Assembly: GCA_964537965.1 (NCBI GenBank)
Contig: CAZIDB010000021.1
Coordinates: 1-31,313 of the forward strand
DNA: 31,313 nt
DNA from: SURF-24 sp964537965
Lineage (GTDB): Bacteria; Bacteroidota; Ignavibacteria; Ignavibacteriales; SURF-24
Direction: 5' to 3'
Below, piece by piece: positions 16,955 to 24,564 of this stretch (within the stretch, counting starts at the first letter, position 1; every line of letters starts with the position of its first letter). The notes under the pieces were generated by a model. It ran no database searches. It saw nothing but the letters and a program-made list of their open reading frames with translations, and was not told the origin of the DNA. Position numbers and translations under genes: made by a program.

Positions 16955-16984
16955 AAAAAATGTGCCTGCCAATAAAGCAGGCAC
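16955..16984 (-). terminator. Terminator-like hairpin directly in front of a Shine-Dalgarno sequence
   Basis: GTGCCTGC (16962-16969) and GCAGGCAC (16977-16984) make a perfect 8-bp stem with a 7-base loop. On the minus strand the stem is followed by A and six T (16960-16955), a textbook intrinsic-terminator shape. Only 3 bases further on lies GGAGG (16951-16947), the ribosome binding site of the next lipoprotein. It should end or attenuate transcription between the two lipoprotein genes. Confidence 0.75.
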
Positions 16985-16999
16985 GCATCTGAACAAAAT

Positions 17000-18133
17000 T
17001 TACTTAAGCAATAACATCTTGGCTGTCTGAACAAATTCTGCTCCATCCGTACCCTTTGCACTTATGCTGTATAAGTACGTTCCGCTTGGTAAATCACTCG
17101 CATCAAATACAACATTCTGGGTTCCAGCCGAGTATTTTCCCTGGGCTGCAATTTTAATCAACTGACCAGCCGAATTATAAACAGAAAGTTTTACTTCCGA
17201 TTCAACAGGTAAGGTAAAGCTAATATTTGTTGTGGGGTTAAACGGATTCGGGAAGTTCTTTAATAAACTAAATTCCTTTGGAGTTGTATAGTTAACTTCG
17301 ACTAATTTTGAATACTCGTAAGCGCCACTGAAATCGAGTTGTTTAAGACGATAAACAAGTTTACCTGCCTGAGCAGATTTATCAACGAATGAATAAGATA
17401 CTTTTTGTGAAGTAGTACCGTTCCCATTTACAAAACCAACAGTATTAAACTCTTTACCGTTATTGCTTCTCTGAATTTCAAAACCACGGTTGTTTGTTTC
17501 GGTTGCGGTTTCCCATTTTAGCTGCACACCGTCTTTAACAGTCGTGGCGGCAAAAGAAGTTAGTTCAACCGGTAGAACACCAGAAACAGTAATAGGATTA
17601 GTCAGACTAATTGAATAGTAAGTAGGATCAGTAAAATCGAGTGCTGCATCTGTAACAAAATAACCTAAGTTATAATTGCCCTGTGCAGCAGAAGGTGTCA
17701 TTTTAACATATAGATTAGCCTGGACCGTACTTGCCACAACAGGATGTGATGTTGTTGATTGATATACAACCCATTGCATATTATCGCCGCTTGCATACCT
17801 TGTTTCAAGTTCATTCGTCCAGTAATCAACCTGTCCACCCGGTTCGTTATCAGGAACGTTTGCAGGCAAGAATGTACAATAACCGGTATACCCGCCTGTA
17901 AACCAAACTGAATCAATCTGCCAGTCATTTGGAATTAATAAACCGGCAATAGCATAATGCGGATTAGCATCTGACTGTCCTTCAACATTTACTGCTACAG
18001 TTACAGTAAACTGCTCAAGCCCCTGAATAGTTGTTGGCTGAGTAACAGATACTATCACGAAACATCCGGCAATAATTAATGCTACAATTGCCGAAATAAC
18101 CAGAACGGAAATTTTTGTAGTTCTCTTTTTCAT
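17000..18133 (-). CDS. Surface lipoprotein with divergent shared N-terminal domain, FN3-like module and T9SS domain
   Basis: 377 residues. A lipoprotein signal peptide ends IIAGC (Cys24). Residues about 30-185 are a divergent member of the domain found in the two neighbouring lipoproteins: TQPTTIQGLEQFTVTVAVNV, ANPHYAIAGLLIPNDWQIDS, MQWVVYQ, NLYVKMTPSAAQGNYNLGYFVT. An Ig/FN3-like module follows (VELTSFAATTVKDGVQLKWE...NNRGFEIQRS), very similar to that of the OB-fold protein at 4270-5526. It ends with NFPNPFNPTT and a T9SS domain finishing KMLLLK. The start has GGAGA 9-10 bases upstream. An 86-bp spacer with no evident element separates it from the alpha-mannosidase gene. Function is unknown; a surface glycan-binding role is inferred from the locus. 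Confidence 0.83.
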   Translation of the reverse strand: MKKRTTKISVLVISAIVALIIAGCFVIVSVTQPTTIQGLEQFTVTVAVNVEGQSDANPHYAIAGLLIPNDWQIDSVWFTGGYTGYCTFLPANVPDNEPGGQVDYWTNELETRYASGDNMQWVVYQSTTSHPVVASTVQANLYVKMTPSAAQGNYNLGYFVTDAALDFTDPTYYSISLTNPITVSGVLPVELTSFAATTVKDGVQLKWETATETNNRGFEIQRSNNGKEFNTVGFVNGNGTTSQKVSYSFVDKSAQAGKLVYRLKQLDFSGAYEYSKLVEVNYTTPKEFSLLKNFPNPFNPTTNISFTLPVESEVKLSVYNSAGQLIKIAAQGKYSAGTQNVVFDASDLPSGTYLYSISAKGTDGAEFVQTAKMLLLK

Positions 18134-18219
18134 GCTGCCTTCTCCTTTTATTGATGGAAATTATTTGATTATGAAAATTATTTTTATGTAAGACAAAACT
18201 TTCTTCACTGCTTACTTTG

Positions 18220-21200
18220 TTATTTAATTAATATATCTGAAAACTCTGCCGGCTTTAACATCACCTGGAATTCTCCATTATTTACTTTTAACTGTTGAAT
18301 GCTGTTGCCAAGCAAATCAATTGTACAGGCTGAAAAATCTTTAAATAATTTACTCCTGATGTTCGCTGTCTGGTTGTTTTTGCTGTCTGCATTTATCAAT
18401 CTAAGTAACAAACCTTCTTCTGTTTTTTTCAGGTTGAGCATTATTACATTCTTATTATCAATTGTCAAGTATTCTTCTGAGTTCGGGTTGGTACGATACC
18501 AGCTTCTTCTGAATTGCAATGGTGTATTAAGCTCATAACCAAGCATACTTGTTTTAGCAGGATCAAATGTTCCTTTGTCCGAAGTAAATGCATAACTAAA
18601 ATTCAGCTTTCCTTTCTGGTTTTCATGCCTGTTCCAATCGATTGGGAAGTTTGTCATCAGGTTAGAAATTACAACCGGATTTTTAGTCGTACTGTCAGTT
18701 CTTATTTTTATTACTCTTGCGTCGGCGGTAGACCAGATAATATTTTCTTTATCATTAAATATTGACGCCGAGTGCCTGAATGAAACACCGTCGTGTTCAA
18801 TCCCTGGTAAGCGGTCTTTATCAAGTTCAATATAGCCGCCAAGAATTTCTGATTTTATTTTTGCATCCTGTAAACTGAAGCTGAACGGCAATCCATATTC
18901 TTCAACAATCTTAGTTGTTTTCATCGCTTCAAGGTTTACTTCCGCATCAACAAAAACCTTGTCTATCCCTTCAAGTAAGGTGAAGTTTACTTTTTCAATT
19001 ACTGCGTTATCAAAATTTAAACTCATTGTCATTCTAACAGGACTTTCATCAATTATCTCGAAGGTAGTTTTATTCCCTGTTATTGTTGAATGAGGCTGAT
19101 TCAACTGGAATTTTTCTACTGTCGGTTTTGCAAATTCAAGTTCGTTTTTGTCGTCAAGTAATTCCCTGCCGGATTTCTTATCAATTATGCTTGATACGGA
19201 AAGTCGATTTGCATCTAATGTGATTTTGTAAAACTGATTCTCAATTGAGTTATCATTCTTCTTCAGATCATTTGTCAATTCAGTCGATTTGGTTTTTGAT
19301 CTCATCAGATATTTTTTATAACCGTAGGAAGGAACATCTTTTGCAATAAAATACTGTTTATGATTTTTTCTGAAGCTTGGCACCTGCTTATTTGTAACTG
19401 CATCAAAGATATCATACTTAGGTGAAGAATCGAACGGGTAACGGACTTCAATTAAACCATCCCGCTTCCAGGAAAGAGTGTTGAAAACATAGAGACCTTC
19501 CGATTCAAAACTTTCCTCGGGTTTTGTAAGTCTGTGCAATGCTTTTAATAAAACAGCTTCAGTTCCTAAGCGTGCATTTTCAACATAGCTTTGCCTGTAG
19601 TCCATCGTCAGCTTATTATCTTCGGGTGAACCGTAACCGAGTTCAAGCCCGCTGCCATGGCCGCTGAATTGCAGCAAACTCTTATAAGCTTGGCCAATTT
19701 CAAAATTCATTGGTGCTTTTGTACTATCAAGAATGCTGCTTAGTGTAGAAAGTTTTTCTGCAGAAAGCAGTTGATGCTGACTCCACCTTTCGCTTTTATT
19801 CCTTTCAAATTCTCCCTGGTACATTATATCCCAGTTTGAAGTAAAGTCGCCTTTTAAAACAGGAAGTTCATTATAAGCTTTTGAGTTTAATAAAGCATTT
19901 GTAAATGTATTCACATCACTACTAATGAATTTCGGATACTCGTATTGCTCGTTCCATTTGGTTGCAAGGAAATACTGATCGCTTGCAATAGCGCTGTTAT
20001 CGCTATAAGATGAATTGATTAAAATAATATCGGGTTTATAATCCTTGGCTTCTATTTTCTTTATTCTTTCCCAAAGCCTTTGTTCAACAGTAAGCAGGTT
20101 ATTGGATTCAAGACCATATGATCTTCCTTCGTTGTAAGCTTCATTAATATAAGTTACAACCTTGCTTCCATCGGCTGCTTCCCATTTGAAAATCTTAGGC
20201 AAAGTTTGCTGCAACTTATAACTACTATAAAATTCATTTATACCTTCGGCAAGGAATTTCACACCGACCTTTGAAAGAACCTGGGGCAAAAACCATGCTT
20301 GTCCCGGTACATCATTATAAACCGCACCTGTAAATGATATTCCGTATTTTTTCCTGTAATCTTTTGCAATATCAAGTGAGCTAAGCATTTCTTCTTCAGA
20401 AATCCAACCTGTAAAAGGATTTGTGTAGATTGGAGATAAAGCTATTCTTCCTTCTTTAATAAGATTAATAAGCTCTAAAAATTTTTCTTTTGTCCTAAGT
20501 TTTTCATAAGCAGCAAGCTGCCATGTCGTTTCAATTGTCCAGTGAAAATCCGGATGCTCTTTGCACATTTTCAAGACATCATCAAGCGTGTTGCAATGAA
20601 GTTCTTCACACACAGGCTGGGGATGAGTATAGCCAACATCTGTATGGTTGAGAAGCATTAAGTGAATGCTGTACTTTTTCTGTTGCTCTAACTGAATTTC
20701 TTTTTGGATAACATCATTATTCACGACAAGTTCAGTCTTAGCTAAAGAACTCTCTGTAATTTCCGGAATGTAGAATGAATGACGGGTTAGTCCGAACAGA
20801 AGAGTGTCAATCCTGAACTGATAATCTTTTTTATCATTCCTGATTTTGAAAACGGCCGAAACCGGTTCAACCGATTTTGAATTAATTGTAACATCAATTC
20901 TTTGTTTCAGTTGATTATCCATCTTCTTATAAAAGAATGTTGAAGCTGCATTGTAATCAGTTTTATTCTTTTCAGATTTGATAAGATACTTTACATCTTT
21001 CACCGGTGAACCATTCTTATCAAGCAGGCGTGCAAAAAATCCCCATTCCCATTTAATAACTCCGAAGTAAGCAATGCCGTTATTCTTATGCGTATTGAAG
21101 ACCTTTACGATTAAATCATTACTTCCTTTCTTAAGCTTGATCCTTATCGTATCCTGGTTGACTAACGCATTACGAAGGTTATCATTAGAAAATACTCTTT

Positions 21201-21663
21201 CCCTGTTCAGAAAAACTTTTACCTGTGAATTACTTCCTAAAGTAAGAAGAACTTCTTTTTCAGTTTCACTTACAATTGTTGTAAAAGCGTAGCCTGCTCT
21301 TGTAAACCAGATTTTAATAGGGATATTAGTATTAACATCCCACTGAATTGTTTTGTTAAAATCAACAAAGCCTTGCCCGTTGATTGACTGTACAAACCAT
21401 TGCAGGTTTTCTTTATCCGGCTGATTTGAGACAGCATAACTTCCTTCAACAGGAGAGATATCCGGTTCACCAATTGCGGTCGTATCTTTTGAATTACCAA
21501 ATCCAACAAGCGGAAACTCAAACGGACCAGTAACTAACCAGGCTGGAATAAAACCTTGTTCATTTGGATTCAATGTTATTTCTTTATTTTTATCCTGAGC
21601 AAAGCCGACAAAGCTTAGAACAGTGAAAAGAAATAATATTTTGTGTAATTGTTTTTTTATCAA
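18220..21663 (-). CDS. Secreted GH38 alpha-mannosidase-like enzyme with N-terminal jelly-roll domain
   Basis: 1147 residues from the TTG at 21663; another TTG two codons upstream (21669) is the alternative. GGTGGG ends 6 bases before 21663, which favours that start. No ATG fits. Numbering below counts from the longer start. A signal peptide (KILFLFTVLSFVGFAQ) is present. Residues about 38-205 (AWLVTGPFEFP, VKVFLNRERVF, DLIVKVFNTHKNNGIAYFG) form a PA14/jelly-roll-like domain. The GH38 catalytic region starts near 334: LNHTDVGYTHPQ gives zinc ligands His342 and Asp344, YNDVPGQAW gives nucleophile Asp453, and FSGHGSG (His671) is the probable fourth ligand. The C-terminal half is the family's beta-rich region. 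There is no T9SS tail or lipobox, so it should be periplasmic, unlike its neighbours. Retaining alpha-mannosidase action is known for the family; the HTDVGYTH variant may signal a different linkage or sugar. Confidence 0.88.
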   Translation of the reverse strand: MIKKQLHKILFLFTVLSFVGFAQDKNKEITLNPNEQGFIPAWLVTGPFEFPLVGFGNSKDTTAIGEPDISPVEGSYAVSNQPDKENLQWFVQSINGQGFVDFNKTIQWDVNTNIPIKIWFTRAGYAFTTIVSETEKEVLLTLGSNSQVKVFLNRERVFSNDNLRNALVNQDTIRIKLKKGSNDLIVKVFNTHKNNGIAYFGVIKWEWGFFARLLDKNGSPVKDVKYLIKSEKNKTDYNAASTFFYKKMDNQLKQRIDVTINSKSVEPVSAVFKIRNDKKDYQFRIDTLLFGLTRHSFYIPEITESSLAKTELVVNNDVIQKEIQLEQQKKYSIHLMLLNHTDVGYTHPQPVCEELHCNTLDDVLKMCKEHPDFHWTIETTWQLAAYEKLRTKEKFLELINLIKEGRIALSPIYTNPFTGWISEEEMLSSLDIAKDYRKKYGISFTGAVYNDVPGQAWFLPQVLSKVGVKFLAEGINEFYSSYKLQQTLPKIFKWEAADGSKVVTYINEAYNEGRSYGLESNNLLTVEQRLWERIKKIEAKDYKPDIILINSSYSDNSAIASDQYFLATKWNEQYEYPKFISSDVNTFTNALLNSKAYNELPVLKGDFTSNWDIMYQGEFERNKSERWSQHQLLSAEKLSTLSSILDSTKAPMNFEIGQAYKSLLQFSGHGSGLELGYGSPEDNKLTMDYRQSYVENARLGTEAVLLKALHRLTKPEESFESEGLYVFNTLSWKRDGLIEVRYPFDSSPKYDIFDAVTNKQVPSFRKNHKQYFIAKDVPSYGYKKYLMRSKTKSTELTNDLKKNDNSIENQFYKITLDANRLSVSSIIDKKSGRELLDDKNELEFAKPTVEKFQLNQPHSTITGNKTTFEIIDESPVRMTMSLNFDNAVIEKVNFTLLEGIDKVFVDAEVNLEAMKTTKIVEEYGLPFSFSLQDAKIKSEILGGYIELDKDRLPGIEHDGVSFRHSASIFNDKENIIWSTADARVIKIRTDSTTKNPVVISNLMTNFPIDWNRHENQKGKLNFSYAFTSDKGTFDPAKTSMLGYELNTPLQFRRSWYRTNPNSEEYLTIDNKNVIMLNLKKTEEGLLLRLINADSKNNQTANIRSKLFKDFSACTIDLLGNSIQQLKVNNGEFQVMLKPAEFSDILIK

Positions 21664-21675
21664 GTTCAACCCACC

Positions 21676-23598
21676 TTACTTTATTAAAATCATTTTTTTA
21701 GTCTGATTAAATTTTCCTGCTTCCATCTTATAGAAATAAATTCCTGATGACAGGTGAGCAGAGGAAAAATCAATTTCATGATTACCCGGTTTGAAATTCT
21801 TGTTAATAATTTCAGTAATCATTTCGCCCAAAGCATTATATAGTTTTATAGATACAACTGATTCTTCCGGAATACTGAATGATATTTTTGTAGAAGGATT
21901 AAAAGGATTCGGGTAATTCTGGTTAAGACAGTAATTACCCGGAACTGTTTCTTTTTCTTCTTTTACAGATGTCGTTGTATCATTGGTAGTTAAGTAAATG
22001 AATCTTGGCCTGTAAATATCTGCGTTCGCAAAGTGATCTGTAAAACTATACGAGTTTACATTGTAACTTATAAGGAGCTTTTTAGTGTCAGACAAATTCG
22101 GATGTGCTTTTGCGTTGTAAACGAAAACATCAGGGTCAAGCAATACTTCAGGACAGTTATAAATAATTTGTGTAACTCCAAATGGACCAAGTGCACTTTC
22201 ACCTTCCTGCAATGCTACACTGTTTCCTGTTTGAAATACAAGAAGATACTTCCCGTTATTTAATGGCGTAACGCTAAACTCCTGTGAAATGCCTTTTGTT
22301 AAAGAAGCACAATCTTTAATTTCGCTTCCCCAGTTTGTGCCGTTCCAGTACTGCCACTTCCCAAAGTCTTCAATATTTTCCGGAAGAACCCGCGCAGCAA
22401 CAAGTTGTTTATCAGAAGAACCACTCTTCGGACCATACACATAAATAAATCCATCAGCGCCGGGATTGCCGGAAACATTTATCATCGGCATAATTGCCTG
22501 ACCTAAAACTATATCCCAATTTGCAGTTGTATCTTTGTAGTATAATGGAGTATCAAACTGTTGTACATTTTTTATAAAGTCTTCATCATCAAGATTAAAT
22601 TTTAACAATGCAACACCGTTTACCTCAAATCCAAGTCCGCCTGATGTACTATTTAAGCGAAGTGCGAAAACATAAATTGTATCATTCAATGAAATACCAT
22701 CCATTAACCAATACCAGTCACCCGGATTTGCATTTGGTGTTTCAGGAACAAAAACCGAAGCCGGAGTATTGTTAGCATTTTTCCTCCAGAAAAATTCAAT
22801 TGAATCCGGTTTGTTGCTTTGCAGTAATGCTAAAGTGTTATTAACCATCTTAGTGTTAAGCCTTTTCCCGGTGCTATCAACATCACCTATGAAAGTATCG
22901 CTAAAGACAATAAACTGTTTGCCTGCAGGATTATCCGAAGGAGCATCATATTCATTTAAAGGGATTGAATAAATTCCATCTGAGCCGGTCCAACCATGAT
23001 TTGTATCTAACAGGTTTGTCCACTCATCTGCCTTTGAAGTTTCATAACGCGACTTGCATAAATTTGAATCAGGTACACCAATTGGGTGCGGATAAGAAAG
23101 CGGTACCCATGAACTGTTGCCTGAATTTATCATGCCCGAAGTTGCCTTCGTTGTTAGATAACCAAGATTAAAACATCCCTGCGTCTGACCAACTTTCAAT
23201 TTAAGCTGTACCTGGAATGAAGTTACATCGTTATAAGTATAACCTTTATCCGAAATCAGTACTATCCATTTCATATCAGGGCCATACTGATTAACAGGAT
23301 AATAAAGATCAACCGAATCTTTCCATTCCGGTGAAACAAACAAATCACCAATTCCAATTGGTGATAAATAATTTGCCGAAACGAATTCCCAATCCGAAGG
23401 AACAAGTATGCCTAATATACCTTTATGTGCATTCGGTTCAGGAACAATATTATCGGTTATAACTAAACTGACATCTATTATTTCTCCGGGCTGTGCCGAA
23501 GAAGGCTGCTGAACAGATTCGAACAGGCAGCCACTAAATAACGGTAACATAAACATTATAGTTGCAAAGAGAATATATTTTATTTTGTTTATTACCAT
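21676..23598 (-). CDS. Surface lipoprotein: shared N-terminal domain + DUF4185/DUF5005-like propeller + T9SS domain
   Basis: 640 residues. A lipoprotein signal peptide ends LFSGC (Cys24). Residues about 27-175 are the domain shared with the two smaller lipoproteins (QQPSSAQPGEIIDVSLVITD, NAHKGILGILVPSDWEFVS, YLSPIGIG, MKWIVLISDKGY, KVGQTQGCFNLGYLTT). Residues about 190-545 are a beta-propeller (GSDGIYSIPL at 205-214, FIVFSDTFIGD at 229-239, FIYVYGPKSG, QEFSVTPLNNGKYLLVF, YRPRFIYL) homologous to the cytoplasmic protein at 14966-16045. It ends with NYPNPFNPSTKISF and a T9SS domain finishing KMILIK. It starts 4 bp after the PorV-like stop and ends just before the mannosidase start, so all are in one transcript. 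It joins the lipoprotein-specific domain to the putative catalytic propeller, making it the likely central surface glycan-processing component. Activity is unproven. Confidence 0.85.
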   Translation of the reverse strand: MVINKIKYILFATIMFMLPLFSGCLFESVQQPSSAQPGEIIDVSLVITDNIVPEPNAHKGILGILVPSDWEFVSANYLSPIGIGDLFVSPEWKDSVDLYYPVNQYGPDMKWIVLISDKGYTYNDVTSFQVQLKLKVGQTQGCFNLGYLTTKATSGMINSGNSSWVPLSYPHPIGVPDSNLCKSRYETSKADEWTNLLDTNHGWTGSDGIYSIPLNEYDAPSDNPAGKQFIVFSDTFIGDVDSTGKRLNTKMVNNTLALLQSNKPDSIEFFWRKNANNTPASVFVPETPNANPGDWYWLMDGISLNDTIYVFALRLNSTSGGLGFEVNGVALLKFNLDDEDFIKNVQQFDTPLYYKDTTANWDIVLGQAIMPMINVSGNPGADGFIYVYGPKSGSSDKQLVAARVLPENIEDFGKWQYWNGTNWGSEIKDCASLTKGISQEFSVTPLNNGKYLLVFQTGNSVALQEGESALGPFGVTQIIYNCPEVLLDPDVFVYNAKAHPNLSDTKKLLISYNVNSYSFTDHFANADIYRPRFIYLTTNDTTTSVKEEKETVPGNYCLNQNYPNPFNPSTKISFSIPEESVVSIKLYNALGEMITEIINKNFKPGNHEIDFSSAHLSSGIYFYKMEAGKFNQTKKMILIK

Positions 23599-23602
23599 AC
23601 AA

Positions 23603-24553
23603 TTAAAGACCTATCATAACTGAAAACCTGTGAATATCATTGAATACTTTTTCCGAAAGTATAAAAGCATAATCCAACCTTGTAGAAACGCCACCGAATA
23701 AAGGTGGAGTTAACCCAACTCCCATACTCCACTTACCCTCATCAACATTAATTCTGTGTCCGCCTCTTAAAGAAATATAATCCAGAATTTGCAGTTCTAA
23801 ACCAAGATTAACTTTTTCATTGTTGTCTGTGGGATGAACCAGTTCAGCAGCAGCAGTTAAAACCAAATCATCATTAAACTTTATTTTATCCGAAGCGCTT
23901 ATTCTGAATAAAAGCGGAGTCCTGTAATCCTGGTTCAGCAAACGCATATCTGGTCCGAAGTGCTGAAGTGAAAAACCAAGTGTTAAATCTCTGAATCCGG
24001 TTGAATAGATCGCACCGACATCAAACAAAACATTGCCGATATTGTAGTCATCAAGTTTCTCGTATACATATTTTACCTGCAACCCGATTGATAACCTGTC
24101 AGTAAATCTTCGTGCGGCAGCAAGACCAAAGACATAATCTCCAGCGCTTACCATTCTGCCTGTTCCATCAGGCATTAATGCTGTCGTTTCTTCGAACTCC
24201 TTTATTTGTAATGATGCGGCACTTACTGCAAACACGAATGATGCATATGGAAAAGCGAAAACTGCCGAACTGTGCTTGCTGTTTGCAAGCCAGCTATTGT
24301 ATGAAAAAGCCAACTGGTATTTTTCCACGTAAGCAATTCCTGATGCATTCCAGAAAACCGAGTTTGCATCATTAACGAGACTTGTTACTGCTTCTCCCAT
24401 CGCAGTTTCCTTTGCACCTACACCAATCTTAAGAAATTGTAAACCGGCGGTGCCCGATTTTGAAAAATCAAATCCGTAATCAAGTTGTGCAAGATTTTCC
24501 TTAAGTGGAACAAGTATGAGCACTACAGCAAAAATTATTTTTATTCTTTTCAT
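23603..24553 (-). CDS. PorV/PorQ-family outer-membrane beta-barrel protein
   Basis: 316 residues with signal peptide (MKRIKIIFAVVLILVPLKENLAQ). The N terminus GTAGLQFLKIGVGAKETAMG followed by NDANSVFWNASGIAYV is the signature of the PorV/PorQ (FadL-like, UPF0164-type) family, and the rest is alternating amphipathic beta-strands ending FSVMIGL. Characterised PorV shuttles T9SS cargo to the sorting complex at the outer membrane. In this lineage paralogues commonly sit next to TonB-dependent receptors. Here it lies between the FlgD-like-tail protein (11-bp gap) and the T9SS lipoprotein (4-bp gap), which suggests a locus-specific partner for these secreted proteins, though a porin or transport role is possible. 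Confidence 0.85.
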   Translation of the reverse strand: MKRIKIIFAVVLILVPLKENLAQLDYGFDFSKSGTAGLQFLKIGVGAKETAMGEAVTSLVNDANSVFWNASGIAYVEKYQLAFSYNSWLANSKHSSAVFAFPYASFVFAVSAASLQIKEFEETTALMPDGTGRMVSAGDYVFGLAAARRFTDRLSIGLQVKYVYEKLDDYNIGNVLFDVGAIYSTGFRDLTLGFSLQHFGPDMRLLNQDYRTPLLFRISASDKIKFNDDLVLTAAAELVHPTDNNEKVNLGLELQILDYISLRGGHRINVDEGKWSMGVGLTPPLFGGVSTRLDYAFILSEKVFNDIHRFSVMIGL

Positions 24554-24564
24554 CTGAAAACCTT

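Noticed and set aside
16943..16996. Upstream in-frame ATG at 16996 as start of the small lipoprotein
   Set aside because: The extra 18 residues run through the terminator hairpin and the GGAGG site, and would place a hydrophilic stretch before the lipoprotein signal peptide.
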